From NCBI GenBank assembly GCA_902728285.1, contig CACVBU010000783.1, forward strand, positions 124,001 through 188,000: a stretch of 64,000 nucleotides of DNA, given 5' to 3'. Origin of the DNA: Clytia hemisphaerica (Eukaryota > Cnidaria > Hydrozoa > Leptothecata > Clytiidae). A model generated the notes under the pieces. The model was given only the letters and a program-made list of their open reading frames with translations, was not told where the DNA came from and made no database searches. The number at the start of each line of letters is the position of its first letter. Within the stretch, counting starts at the first letter, position 1. The translations under genes were made by a program, and so were the position numbers. Shown piece by piece: positions 1-11,399 of the stretch.

Positions 1-41
1 GTCCCTCTCTTAGAAGCTCTCGTAATTCTTTACTAAAATAG

Positions 42-148
42 GACGATCATAGTCCTTCCGAATTTGCATTTTCCTGTGGATTGCGATGCGGTCTAGGGCA
101 TGGTAGTAATCCTCATACACTTGCTCACGATATAGGAAAATGGTTACT
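42..148 (+). CDS. Possible internal exon, unidentified gene
   Basis: An AG acceptor at 40-41 and a GT-AAGT donor at 149 bound 107 bases that are open in one frame. The peptide contains CGLRCG and ends near HDIGKWL. The donor leaves two bases of a split codon, whereas the next supported exon (1732) needs one base before it, so either an exon between them is missing or this is not an exon of that gene. The family is not recognised and this is a weak call. Confidence 0.28.
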
Positions 149-594
149 GTAAGTTAAAAGATCCAGACGCAAAAAAATGACTTTCAGAAAGGCAGTTGTG
201 TAAGCTTGATGGAAAATTATTTCTCAATCGTTTTTTGTATACTACAATGTTAAAATGATAATTTACAAACTTTGCATTTGGAGGCACGAGTTATTAGGAA
301 GAAGTTAATGATAAAAACAGAGAGATTGTATCTATTTGTTAAGTACTTGTTAAAACTATCCAACATGTTTAATCTGCATTTTTCTTGCTAACACAGAGAG
401 GTATTAAGCTTTAATGCATTCATAACCCCTCCCATTTCGCAATGGATTTAATACATTAAGTATTGTAGTCTTGCCTTTCCACGCCCCATTTAGCAAAGAA
501 TATAGCAGAAAAAATCAAAGGGTGGAAACGCCCTTGTGGATCTGAGGGTAGGCGGTTCAAAAATTATAAAGGAGGTTTTTCTTTGTTATTAAAG

Positions 595-719
595 TGGAGT
601 GGAGTTATAACTCGAATGTCTCTTTAATCCGAATCTTTAATCCTGACCCTTCAGTTAGGCCCCAGTCTCCATGACATATTTGCGTTCCCCATAATTGTCG
701 TGATACTGAGGTTCAACTG
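595..719. mobile_element. Tigger/pogo-like MITE relic (TTCGAA family)
   Basis: The right end reads inward as CAGTTGAACCTC and the interior has ACTCGAATG and the related ATCCGAATC. This resembles the better-preserved copies at 53221-53397 and 58813-58977. No TA duplication is preserved. Confidence 0.4.
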
Positions 720-782
720 CATATCTTACAGAAGTCTGCTCTCCCCTTTAAAAAATTGAACTTATTTTAGACACTTAGAGAC

Positions 783-1040
783 ACTCAGTCCACAGATTTA
801 TAAAGCCCGAAGTGCTAGATGTCGTGCAATTGCAAGCAAAAAAATTGAATATCGGATAAAATATTGCTATTGCTAAACTGTTGCTATTGTTTTCGAAAAC
901 CCGTGAAGCTTCTTATTGGTCAAGCGCTGAAATTCTATTGTGTCACGTGACCTAGGTAGGATTTCCTACCTAACCACGGCACACTTTTCAGCCAGAGCAC
1001 GACATCTAGCCCTTCGGGCTTTATAAATCTATGGCTCAGT
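783..1040. mobile_element. MITE with ~45-bp terminal inverted repeats
   Basis: The left arm (783-828) and right arm (997-1040) are near-perfect reverse complements sharing GATTTATAAAGCCCGAAG and CTAGATGTCGTGC. About 170 bases separate them and no reading frame is present. No clear target duplication is visible. Confidence 0.75.
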
Positions 1041-1731
1041 CACTGTTGTTTGGCACAGTCAAAAGGGTGGTAGTTCTATGAATATATCATAACAGTGTTG
1101 AATTTGTTTCAAATATTTATGAAGAAGTAACATACAAGATGAGCTAAAGTAATAACATAGCATTTTTACTGTAAATACACTCTCTATTTTTATGTGTACA
1201 ATGACACTCTCAAAATAGCCAAAAAATAAGAACAATTTAAGAACAAAATTCAGTCCTTGGTTGCTGAATATCAAGTAATTAGTTAAAGGTTTTGTTTTGA
1301 TTGAAAGGTCTGATGATGCTGATGTAGTAAAAACAAGTGTGACAAGATTACAAAAAGTTTGTTTACAAAAGCAATAAAATGAGAGGTCACATCTCGAAAC
1401 AACTTTCGATCTTCCACTCGTTTGCAGGATATCGTTGCGTAAAAAAGTAGCTTTAATTTATCTGACTCAGCATGAAGACACTGCCTAAAACAAGCTCCTT
1501 TTATTCCCGTAGAAAACCTTTAAAAGTGGTAAAAAAAATAGGGTATAAAGCCTAAATAAAATGACTTACTACTCAACATTAGAACATAATAAGAACATAT
1601 TAAGAACAAATTGAATTTCAATGTCAAGTTCAAAAACTGTCGATATTCAATTGAAATTTGTTCGAGAAATCGGGCACTGTATCAAAATTGAATTTTCTAA
1701 TTTCTTGTTGAATTTCTTTTTATTTTTACAG

Positions 1732-3579
1732 CCAACCCAGTGTGTCCCGTAGCAAGCAATTTCACTCATTTGAGAGGCAACTTGGTCGAAGAAATGTGCA
1801 TGCCAAAATGTACTCCGGACTTCTGCTCTAAATGTCCGCATTCTATCTGTTCCGCTATGTGAGTTGTCCTAATTTTTTAAAACGCTTTAATATGTATCTT
1901 TCAAATTCATGATCGAAATGAATCACGGTAAATGCAGTAATAATGTGCTCTGATAATAACGACCTTTTAGTAGTCTCAAATTTTGCGTTCAGCCAACGGG
2001 AAGCCGTCATGATTACCCACAATTCATTTCGATCGTGAAATGACACATACTGCTCGTTTTAAATGGATCCTTCATTACCAGAATGTATTTATTAAGGCTC
2101 TTGAAATCTGAAAAATTTATTTTATTTTGTTCGAGGAAGTCCTTAAATGTTTTAGATTTTGCCTTTAAAATCGATCTTTTTGTTCACTATTTATGTGAAA
2201 ATGTCGAATTTGTAGAGACTGCGTTTCGTTGCAGAAGACTGGGAATAACAACAAGGCTGCAATATTGTTTAAAAATAGGGCGCCATTGAAAAAAATGAAA
2301 AAATAAAAAAGTTTAATTTTTGACATTCCGGCGTAAAACAAGATTCTTGTCATAGAATTGACTATTTTCCTCAGATGATTAATTTTCAAACGCCTTAAAT
2401 TATTTGAAAAATTATGACCCTACTGATAAAGGTTAATTTAAGTTAGTAAATTGACTCGCACCTCATCGATATTCAACTCGTTTTTCAGTGATAACGTCAT
2501 CATCTCACGCCGATGTCAAAAACCGTGTCAACACACGGTCTGTCAAGCGTGTTACTTCAAAACGAAACGTGAACCGCCGTGTCCACGATGCTCGTTAGAC
2601 GATTTTCAGTGCATGAAGAAATTCTCAAAATGTGTTCGTAAGGATACATGCACACGACATAAGTATCCTTGCGAACCACATCAAAAGGTAAGTGTAAACA
2701 AGGCTATAAGTGTTTCATGGGTGTCATCTTTCTCTCTAGAACAATCTGGAAAATTTCTTGCAAGGTTTTTTCTATCAGCGAGTTTATGCTCTTATACCGT
2801 CTGCATTTCGCAGGTTAAAACTGAGAGTCGTTTCAAACCGTTTCAGTCAATTCCAGTCCTCGTAGCGAGTACCTTAGCGAGTACCTCACTAAAAACCGGG
2901 ATTTTTCATCTCGTTCCACTTTGACGATTTTGGAAAAATAGAAGCCTTTCAAGTGCTTTGACGCAAATTCGATTTTTTTCGCTACTGAAAAAAATCGAAA
3001 AAGTCGCAAAGTGGAATAGACGTTAATTGCGTAGAAAAAACGTGGGTGACATCTATTATATGCTACTTTCCTCTTAGGGGTAGATACATAAACTCGCTAT
3101 TGTTCCAAGTAGTACTTGCAGACAAGCGGCTTTTTCTGTGGTTCAGACTTTGAAATCCTCAGAGATTACATTGGTTACAGTGGAGTCAACACTTTTTACG
3201 TGGATAGCCCTAATCTCGCACTTTTACATAGTCTTTCGTTTGTTTTCATGGGGTCAACGGCCAACCGGCTTGGCTATGAACTATCTATGAACTGAATGGA
3301 ACATTGGAATCAGGAACTTCTATTTTTTAGTGATCAAGCCTTAAACCACTGGAAAATCGTTCATATCCCAATGTCCAATATTAAAGTCGACGTTACAATA
3401 CTAATTCCCTCGAAAGAGGTTTCCGTATGGTAGCAAACGAGAAAACAAATTTTAAAACGAATGGACTTTCTGTCAGCCAGAAATCCAATCCATAATCTCA
3501 ATTTCTTTTTATCTTTCTTTTCGCTTAGAAACGGAGTGACGGCAGATTCGTATGTAAAGTGCCTGCTTGTTTGAACTAA
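1732..3579 (+). CDS. 3' exons of a cysteine-rich protein, unidentified
   Basis: Three exons with matching splice phases: 1732-1858, 2489-2687 and 3529-3579 (stop TAA 3577-3579). Acceptors are pyrimidine-rich (TTTTTACAG, GTTTTTCAG, TTTCGCTTAG) and donors are GTGAGT and GTAAGT. The 5' part is not seen. The roughly 124 residues include 18 cysteines in closely spaced pairs (for example CQKPC, CQAC, CPRC), with basic residues between and no membrane segment. Such density suggests a disulphide-rich extracellular protein or a metal-binding protein, but no known domain is recognised and no function is assigned. The introns contain a foldback repeat (1874-2064) and a SINE-like fragment (3200-3300). 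The terminal exon is short, so the 3' end is the least certain part. Confidence 0.6.
1874..2064. mobile_element. Foldback repeat (GATCGAAATGAAT family)
   Basis: Imperfect inverted arms at 1874-1927 and 2022-2064 share TTTAAAACG and GATCGAAATGAAT. A related element lies at 60020-60190, and its middle (a GGCTTCCCGTTGG segment) appears inverted relative to this copy. It lies inside an intron of the cysteine-rich gene. Confidence 0.55.
3200..3300 (-). mobile_element. SINE-like repeat fragment
   Basis: Shares a block built on TTTTCATGGGGTCAACGGCC followed by CTATGAACTGAATGGAACAT with 51378-51523, and weaker similarity with 17446-17535 and 61630-61766. The orientation is taken from the tRNA-like head visible in the longer copies. 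Confidence 0.5.
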
Positions 3580-4307
3580 TTGATCAAATGTTGTTTTGGA
3601 GTTGGAAAAAGTTTTTGTTTTTAAAGAGAAAAAATGAAATAGTATAACAACTTGGGGCTGTTAACGATAAACGCTGCTATGGTGCTGTGAGGCTGATGAC
3701 TTGAATCTCATGGTCCACTTGCTTGGGATTGCCTTCGATAATTTATGCATCAACCAGTATGACATCAGTAATTTATGCAAAAGATCACGAGTAAAGCGAC
3801 AGATGATGGATGGTATTTAATGTAAAAACAAATTTAGCAAAAACTAGCAGGTGTCATTTCCAAATCACCCTATTTTATAAGCGACCAAAAAATTGATAAT
3901 ATCACAATAACAAAGATTTTAATTTAAATATCGATATGGTCATAATGACAATGAGTTAATTGCTAATTGTAACCTAGATACAATTTAAACAAAATATTAT
4001 GAATTATTCTTTCATTTGCGTAAAACGATATTTCTTTAATATGGAATAGTCTTATGTACTTTAGGTGCAGGTTATATTTAATGGATCCCTCTGAAGGATC
4101 ATGTCAATTCTCTCACATTGAAAATACGATCTCGTCAAATTAACTCTTGTACAATGGGCAATGATGTCCGCCCCCAGGGCGTTTCTTTTCGTATATCAAT
4201 TTTGGTGGACTGGCCTATAGATTTTTCAAACATTTCATACACTATTTTATACTTTGAAAACCCTTGCAAGAGACTGGATACCACCAGGGGTGTTCTAGAA
4301 CAAATAT
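3580..4307. other. No gene seen downstream of the cysteine-rich gene
   Basis: AT-rich sequence with no supported exon, RNA gene or repeat apart from scattered short A/T runs. Confidence 0.5.
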
Positions 4308-4503
4308 GCACGTTTTTTATAAGAACAAATAAAAATCTTTCGGATGTTCTTAATTTTTCGAGTTTCAATATTCTTAACATGCTCTTACTTTCACCATTGT
4401 GTAAGTATTTTTGTCCATTTTCTAAGAAGTTGGGTGTTAAAGCCTTCAAATGCTCTTGATATTTGTGCTATTGAAGCTTTATGTTCTTATATAAAATATG
4501 TAT
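4308..4503 (+). mobile_element. Foldback MITE, GTTCTTA family, diverged copy
   Basis: Starts with CACGTTTTTTATAAGAAC and ends with ATGTTCTTATATAAAATATG. Internal GATGTTCTTAA and ATTCTTAA motifs repeat the terminal motif. It is a degraded relative of 4890-5141. Confidence 0.6.
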
Positions 4504-4889
4504 TGATCTCTTGATTTTGGTCTGGATCACCCGAGTAGATCCCCGATCTCGGCACCGTAATCTTGTTGCAAATCAAAATGGTAGAGGTAGAAGCGGTGAA
4601 CGTTTAGTTTTTTTTTAAAGTTTTATTTATTACACTCTTGTACAGTTTATTGTTATTATTATTATTATCCAAAAAGTTATAAATTATAAATATGTAGCAG
4701 TAATGTATCATAAACTTATTTTGACTCTCTCTTTTCTTATCTTCCTGCTTCTGAAAGGACCCCGTATGGGTTTGACGATATAAGCCCGTTTTTCATCGGT
4801 CTTTTGATGTTTGAGGAAAAGTGAAAAAAATTTTGCCAGTAGTGGCAAATTTTAAACAATTTTTCTCCTTTAGCTTAAATTTGCCACTA

Positions 4890-5141
4890 CACGTTTTTTT
4901 TTATAAGAACGTCAAAAATTTTCGAAGCCTTCGGATGTTCTTAGTTTTTTGGATTTGAAGCCTAAAAATGTTCTTAAAATGTTCTTATTTTCAGCATTTT
5001 TTGAGCATTTTGATGTAATTTCTTAAGAAAATGCATGTTTTTAAGTCTCCAAAGCCTTAGAATGTTCTTAGAATGTTCTTAAATTGTTGGGCCTCGAAGC
5101 CTTATGTTCTTATATAGTTTGTTTTTATAAAAAAAAACGTG
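4890..5141 (+). mobile_element. TA-flanked foldback MITE, GTTCTTA family
   Basis: Bounded by TA at 4888-4889 and 5142-5143. The ends are CACGTTTTTTTTTATAAGA and its near reverse complement. The interior repeats GTTCTTA or TAAGAAC many times (for example GGATGTTCTTAG, AAATGTTCTTAAAATG, AGAATGTTCTTAGAATG). Other copies are at 4308-4503, 42231-42476, 45300-45538 and 54080-54328. No coding frame. Confidence 0.75.
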
Positions 5142-5215
5142 TACAAGCCTAAAATTGAGGTCTACTTAAGCTTTTTCACTTTCAAGTTTTCAAGTATTAA
5201 TTAACAATCCATTAA

Positions 5216-5531
5216 TGAGCCCCCCCCCCCAAGCGGTTTGAGTGTGATGTCGTGATTGATTTTTTTCTAGCTTGATTACATGATTTAGAAAATTTTTTCG
5301 TGACTGCGTGATCAGAGGTCAAAACGTAATCGTGATTTGAAAATTGTTTAGCCGTGATGTGTGATTTGGTCTTTTTCAAAGGGATGTGTAATCATAGTCA
5401 TTATAAAAAACGTGTTTTTATAATGACGGTGTGATCATCCAAGTTTTTTGCTGATTTGTGTGATCATGATCGAAGACAAAACATCTGCTTGATATCGTGA
5501 TCAGAGTTACCGCTGGGGGAGGGGGCCTCGT
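5216..5531. mobile_element. Foldback element with iterated GTGATC
   Basis: The left end has a C-run followed by AAGCGGT; the right end has ACCGCT followed by a G-run. Between them GTGATC, CGTGATTTG, CGTGATCAG and GTGTGATCAT recur about ten times. Near the centre is a palindrome, CATTATAAAAAACGTG followed by its complement, which resembles the ends of the GTTCTTA family. Confidence 0.6.
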
Positions 5532-5560
5532 TAGCATTCTTGATTAAGAAATCATTAGTT

Positions 5561-6815
5561 ATCATTTCAAGTAATACCCGTGTATAAAAATAAAGGTTCC
5601 CCATACGATCCTAACAACTTTAGACCAATTTCGCTCCTCTCTAATATTGATAAAATTTTTGAAAAATTAATTAAATTCAGAGTTGTAAATTTTCTTAACA
5701 TTAACAACAGCATCTTCAAAAACCAATTTGGATTCCGTAATAATAAACACTCTACTTCTCACGCATTAATAAATCTAACAGAAAAAATTCGGTCAAATAT
5801 TGACAAAGGGTTGTATTCTTGCGGGGTATTCATTGATCTTCAAAAAGCTTTCGATACAGTAGGTCATGAAATTCTTCTACCAAAACTTCATCACTATGGT
5901 ATACGTGGCGTTGCGAACCTCTGGTTTCGATCTTACCTGACTGAGAAGAAACAATATGTTTCAATTTCTGGGCATGATCCCTCAAAACGATCTATCAGAC
6001 ACGGAGTCCCCCAGGGCTCTGTCCTAGGGCCTCTACTTTTTCTAATATATATAAATGACATTCCTGAAGCCATTCTGAATAGCGAAACAAACCTCTTTGC
6101 TGACGACACCTGTCTTCTCTCTTCCGATTCGAATCTAAATTCACTTGAGACGAAAGTGAATTCTGACTTAATCAGACTCTCCTCTTGGCTTCGTGCCAAC
6201 AACTTAATACTACAAAAACTGAGGTTATCCTGTTTAGAAGTAAAAATAAACCTGTACCATATACCATGAATCTCAATCTTGATGGGCAAATTTTCGAAAT
6301 GTGTCAAATATCTTGGTCTTTTTCTCGATGAATGTCTAGCGTGGAATTTCCATTTTGATCATTTATCCGCAAAACTTAGAAGGTCAAACGCAATAATCGT
6401 ATGGGGGCAAAGTCTCACTCAAAACTCTAGAATAGGCAAACTTCAAAAAAGATGCGTGCGAATCTTGACTTTTTCGGATTTTAAATCTGCTCCTCTTTTC
6501 ATTAACCTGGATATTCCAACTTTGCCACATACTGTAACAAAGTTCAATATCCGACTCGTACATCAAGCTCTCACTAATCTTTCTCCTGAAGCTGTTACGA
6601 ACATTTTAAACTTCAAAACTATGTCTTATAATTATCTTACTAGATATAACGAACTGAAACTTCTGGAGCGCCCAAAAGCCAAAACATTAAACTATGGATT
6701 GAAATCGATTAAGTACCAATCTCTTTTAAACTGGAACCAGCTAATATTACATACTAAAATCGATCTACAACCATTATCTGGATATATGATGATATATGAT
6801 CAAAAAAAAAGATAA
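5561..6815 (+). pseudogene. Broken LINE reverse transcriptase
   Basis: Encodes the reverse transcriptase of a jockey/CR1-type non-LTR retrotransposon. Visible blocks in order are DPNNFRPISLLSN, FGFRNNKHSTSHAL, IDLQKAFDTVGH, GVPQGSVLGPLLFLIYINDI and the catalytic FADDT. The frame then shifts near 6208 (expected KTEVILFRS block in another frame), has a stop at 6267-6269, and returns to the first frame near 6305 with KYLGLFLDE. The C-terminal WGQS...KLQKRCVRIL block follows, but a stretch usually found between LRRSN and WGQS is missing. An in-frame TAG at about 5558 and absent endonuclease mark a 5' truncation. It cannot make an active enzyme. The following 3' region (to ~6880) is probably its untranslated tail. 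Confidence 0.85.
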
Positions 6816-6924
6816 GCGAATTCCTTCAAAATTGACCTCTTGTATACCAGAAAAATGAAAGTCCATATAGATATATAAAAATACTCTAATCGACCGCCGA
6901 AGGCGGTTAATTTTCCGAGCTGTA

Positions 6925-7190
6925 CATGTTTTTTTTTTTATAAGCATTGCACTTATAAGCATATCTAGGCTCAGATATGGGGAAAAATTAAGCATATGGT
7001 AAGCATTACCTCGAGCCTACGAAAAATGTTTTTTTCCTGATTTTGGCTTGTTTTGGCCGGAATTTTATGGATTTTCAGTATTTCCCTAAATTTATGCTTT
7101 AGATTTAAGCATCCCCTCAAGCATTTTTCAGCCTTATTAAGCTTTTAACTTAAGCATCTCTGAGCCTGTTTTCGGATTTTTGTATGCTTA
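6925..7190 (+). mobile_element. Foldback MITE, AAGCAT family
   Basis: Preceded by TA (6923-6924), it begins CATGTTTTTTTTTTTATAAG and repeats AAGCAT throughout (TTAAGCATATGG, TTTAAGCATCCCC, TTAAGCATCTC). The right end is lost at ATGCTTATCG. Close copies are at 8187-8445 (reverse) and 40534-40805. GC palindromes of the form ACCGCC..GGCGGT flank it at 6892-6909 and 7193-7211. Confidence 0.75.
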
Positions 7191-7213
7191 TCGACCGCCT
7201 GAAGGCGGTTTTT

Positions 7214-8186
7214 TACCGTCGTGTTTTTGTTTTACGGAGTCTGGAGGTTGAAAGTTGAAATCGAAAGTGAAATCGTGCAGCTTAAGTTACCATCTTTAAT
7301 TTTCATTTTTGGTGGCTGAATATTAGGGAGATAACCACGCAAATATCTAAGAGATATCCCGCGTGTACGGTGGCCCAGAAAGGTATGGTTTGATGGTACG
7401 GTGGCTTAGAAAGTTCAGCGTGTTAGCTAGGATGCAAGCGTTTTGATTTCAGAGGTAGTCTTTGTTTTTATTTAGATCTACTCCTTGGAGTAATTTTGAA
7501 TTATAACTTCTCTCAGTCCTCTGCAATTATTTTCGACATTGTTAGTTATTGCATTTTACATGTGTTGTTTTTCATTTTTTATGAAGTATCATACATGATT
7601 TGTGATGGATGTTGTTCTGTTGACTGCTGAAAAAAGTGTTAATTGCTCTGTAAAACAGCGGTCGCACCAGTTTGCTCTGAAGCAAACTGTGACCTAGTAA
7701 AAAAAAAAACATGTATACGGGTAAAAAGTTGGATTCAAAATTTGTCACAACTGGGCTATCCTTTTGAATATTTTAAAATTTGACTCGCCCATTCATGCCT
7801 ATTCTGCACGTTTTGCAGAATTTTGTCGGTTAAAGGTTTGAGCAGCTGAGACAAATTTGAGATATTTGTAGAATCGCTGGTTTTCTGAAATGTGTGGCGT
7901 TTTACTACGGAGATAAAAAAAGCATTTTTTCGGAGATAACGACGTTAATCATGAATAGATGAAAAACATGCTGTGGCGCCCCGCTAGGGAGATAAATGTT
8001 AAGTAAATAAAAAAACTTGAAGTTTTTATCAGCTTCTGATTCAAACCACAAGTGATTAAACAACTCAAAATATACTAAGTCGTCAAAATCACGTATCACG
8101 TCAAGCCATAGTTATAAAAAAATTCTCTTATAGTTATAACTATGGTCAAGCAACACAGCAGAACTGCCACAGTAGTTTAACTTATA
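7214..8186. other. No gene seen
   Basis: AT-rich DNA without a supportable exon. A short run GTAAAAAAAAAAACATGTA near 7697-7714 looks like a stray end of the AAGCAT or GTTCTTA families, with no partner end. Confidence 0.45.
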
Positions 8187-8445
8187 CATGTATTTTTCTT
8201 ATAAGCATACAAAAATCCGAAAACAAGCCCAGAGATGCTTAGGTTCAAAGCTCAATAAGGCCGAAATATGCCTGAGGGGATGCATAAATCTAAAACACAA
8301 ATTTAGGGAAATACTGAAGATCCGCAAAATTCCAGCCAAAATCAGGAAAAGAACATTTTTCGTAGGCTCAAGTAATGTTTGCCATATGCTTAATTTTCCC
8401 CCATATCTGAGCCTAGATATAAGTGCAGTGCTTATAAAAAATATC
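8187..8445 (-). mobile_element. Foldback MITE, AAGCAT family, reverse copy
   Basis: TA at 8185-8186 precedes CATGTATTTTTCTTATAAGC. The body is the reverse complement of 40534-40805 and 6925-7190, with GAGATGCTTAGG, ATGCATAAATC and CATATGCTTAA as iterated motifs. The distal end is degraded near TGCTTATAAAAAA. Confidence 0.75.
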
Positions 8446-8842
8446 CATATTTTCAAGTTAAATCACGCAAACGAGAGTGTCGAAGTGGATCATTGTCTAA
8501 ACCGATGAATTCTTCATCAAATTTAAGGCGGTCGTTATCCAGTGATGTGAGCACTGTGGTAAGAAATATTTTTTCTAACAGTCTAATCTGGTTCCACCTA
8601 AATACTTTTTGCTTTTTATTTTAGTACTTACAGACTACTTGTTAAGGAACTTGATTACTCTAGTCTCATTGTGGCTAAGTGAACCCCTCCAACACTCTTT
8701 TCTATGAATACAACATTAACACTAACCAGGCAGGAACTCTGCTCAAAAGTACCCAACAAAATAACCTTTTTGAAAAAATTTTGACACTATTTTAAAAATA
8801 ATAACATATCATAATAATCAATAATTCTGACACTTGTAATAT

Positions 8843-8926
8843 CTCACGATAACCTAACACAGGTTTTCAAGCCGTACCAAAAATTTTTTTGGTACGGTTT
8901 GAAAACTTTTTTTAGGTTATTGTGAG
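8843..8926. repeat. Long near-perfect hairpin
   Basis: CTCACGATAACCTAA pairs with TTAGGTTATTGTGAG, and TTTTCAAGCCGTACC pairs with GGTACGGTTTGAAAA, leaving almost no loop. At 84 bases it is either the smallest possible foldback element or a recent inverted duplication. Confidence 0.8.
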
Positions 8927-9492
8927 AATAAACAGCGTTTCCTGGTTAGTTTAAAGAAACTCCAAAGATTATCCCTCTCATCACTCTCAATGTCATTACT
9001 GCCAGGCTGCTGTCTGACAGTCCAACCCTCTTCAACAGACTCACTGCTACAAAAAACAACCTGTCCTGACTGTCAGCATGTAACGTACCAGCCAAGCACA
9101 GGAAAATTACACGTACACATAGAAAATTAAATGGAAAACTTACAGAAAAGTACTTACTTTTAATAGTTAAGATGTCATATGTTGAATAACTAAAACTCCA
9201 ACCTCAAAACAATGACACATTGGTGCATAATTATTATTATAAGTGTATTATTATAATTAAGTATTTCAGTTTGTCGACTGAAAAATGTAACATCTGTCAT
9301 GTACAAATTTAATTTGTGAAAAATTGAAATTTGCAGAATTTAGTGCTGTGATAAGATAGCTCTGATAGAAAATCCAGAGTTTATATGGTGACAGAAAAGT
9401 TTTTGGGTACACGTATTCATGATTTTAGAAAAATGCAGTATTTTTGTCATGAGAAGAGAATTATTGTAAATTCTGACCTTTTTCTATAGACT

Positions 9493-9738
9493 GTGGCTAT
9501 GTGCTGAAGAATTTTCTTGTCACACCAAAAATGCTGAAAAATTAACCTTACACTTTAAGATTTATGACTAAATTTTTTTGGGAGTTTTCTTGCCACACTA
9601 ATTTTACAATTTAATATAATTATTTAAATTAAAGTTACCTATTTGAGAAATTTTTGTTGTCAAACTGAGAATTCTGAATTTTCACCGTAATATAAATTCT
9701 GACAAATTTTCATCTACGTACAACTATAATTTTGGGGA
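9493..9738 (+). repeat. Direct repeat, left copy
   Basis: About 240 bases that recur at 10084-10318: shared blocks include GTTTTCTTGCCACACTAAT, TTTGAGAAATTTTTGTTG and AACTGAGAATTCT. The pair brackets the TTGTTCGACA element at 9745-10047. Confidence 0.65.
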
Positions 9739-9744
9739 AATCCC

Positions 9745-10047
9745 ACTTGTTCGACAGTATACTTGTCCGACGGTACATTTGTTAGACCGGTTGTTTGACA
9801 GTTATTAGTTCGACACCCATTTACTTGACTGCATGGTTGTTCGACGACCACTTGTTCGACACTCTTCTCTCAAACAACTGGTCTGTTGAACAACTATATA
9901 GATTGTCGAACAAGTGGATTGTCAATCAACTGGGTTGTCGATCATTTTGGCACCCATTTGTTCCACAACCCACTTGTTCGACATTCAATTTGACAAGAAT
10001 TTGTTGAACAAGTAAGCTGTGGAAAAAATGGGTTGTTGAACATGTGA
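9745..10047. mobile_element. Foldback-like element with iterated TTGTTCGACA
   Basis: At least a dozen copies of TTGTTCGACA, TGTCGAACAA or one-base variants occur in both orientations, for example ACTTGTTCGACA, GGTTGTTCGACG, GATTGTCGAACAAG and ACTTGTTCGACATTC. No coding frame is convincing. Confidence 0.65.
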
Positions 10048-10083
10048 CATATACCTATCACCCATTTTTCTGTAAATTGTAAG

Positions 10084-10318
10084 TATGTGTACTGTAAAAT
10101 TAACTTCACACTTGAAGATTTATGGCTGAATGAAAAAAATGAGTTTTCTTGCCACACTAATCTGGCAATTTAAAAATATGTAAATGTTTAAAGTTATAGT
10201 AGGTACTATGTGTACAGTACGTTTGAGAAATTTTTGTTGCCAAACTGAGAATTCTTAATTTTCTCCATAAATTCTGCTAAATTTCCCTCTACGTAAGTAT
10301 ATATAAGTTTTGGAAAAA
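10084..10318 (+). repeat. Direct repeat, right copy
   Basis: The second copy of 9493-9738, diverged by substitutions and small gaps. The arrangement suggests a segment duplicated around, or together with, the intervening element. Confidence 0.65.
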
Positions 10319-10319
10319 A

Positions 10320-11399
10320 TACTAGAATTGAGTAAAACATAAGCATGGCGAAAAAATTTAATCATTTTTAGATGTACAGTAAGAAGACTTTTAATATTTC
10401 ATAATTTGAAAGAAAATATTTTTTGGAGAAATTTGTCAGTGCCGCTTTACCATAACTTTATTTCTACTCAAAACTGTGTAATTTTATCATAGGGATAGAT
10501 ACAGTACGTATTAAACTCAAAACAAAGGGATAACCAGGTAGATATTCACAAAGTTTGTAGCACTTCCAATACACACGACATTGTGTCAGTGTCGTGTAGT
10601 AGTCTCTGGTAGTCCAAACAACAACCATATATTTTTGATAAAGAACCTTTGACTTGTGAGTCCTGGAAAATTAAAACGTCTTATGTGTTTGAATGTCAGT
10701 AAATAATTGTTAGCTACTGTACCTGGGTTATCCCTTTGATTACCACCTGCAAACCTAGGAAAAAGAAAGCTGAAATGAAAAAAAAACTCACAGTCCATAG
10801 TGTTTGCAATCTGAATACTCCATTCCTAAAATTGAATGAGTTATGAACAGGAAAAGATAACAAGTCAACAAGTTCTGATAACTGATGTTACAAGATTTTC
10901 CATCTTCTCTTGCCTCTCTCTCAAATCAAAACAAAAAACAATCAAAAATGAGCCAAAGAATTTTGCATGCAGAGAACCATGAAGAAAAGCCACATATGAC
11001 ATATACACAAAGAAGAGACTCATCAATAAGAAACAAGAAACAAAACAAAATCTTTTCAAATAAAAATTTCCACTAGAAGTCAGCCATTATTTTTTCCAAT
11101 CACTCCCTCCTCAAAAATCAAAACAACACGATCTGCGACTTTGACGGAAGTTTTCATTTCTCATTTCACGAATTTCTCAAAGTTCATTCATTTCTACAAC
11201 GCCGAAATCTGGCGTTGTAAGTGGGGCTTCAGCTTAGCCGTTTTTTCCTTCCTGGGGTTTCGCTCCAGTCGGGCTTTCAGCCCTCGCCGCCGACAAAATT
11301 TCTTCCTACGCTTACCTAACTCCTACGCTCACTTTTCCCGCGTGATACCGTTCCAGCCCGACTGGCGTGCCAGTCTAGCACTGTTCTAGTCTGATTTAT
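10320..11399. other. No gene supported; GC-richer patch at 11130-11390
   Basis: The open frame at 11141-11389 has no recognisable domain, and its region holds short inverted repeats (AACGCCGAAATCTGGCGTT; AGTCGGGCT with AGCCCGACT). It may be part of the LINE relic that ends near 11690. A weak inverted repeat (CAAAGGGATAACCAGGTA) lies at about 10522 and 10720. Confidence 0.4.

Larger units (their letters stand above)
149..1731. other. Intron or intergenic DNA
   Basis: No exon could be supported between the two candidate exons. The stretch holds two small transposon relics (595-719 and 783-1040); otherwise only AT-rich sequence is seen. Confidence 0.5.

Noticed and set aside
42..148. HTLAHDIGKWL as a metalloprotease HExxH-type motif
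   Set aside because: The glutamate and second histidine are missing and the exon itself is doubtful.
5717..6269. Retroviral or LTR-element polymerase
   Set aside because: No LTRs, protease, integrase or RNase H; the motifs fit non-LTR reverse transcriptase.
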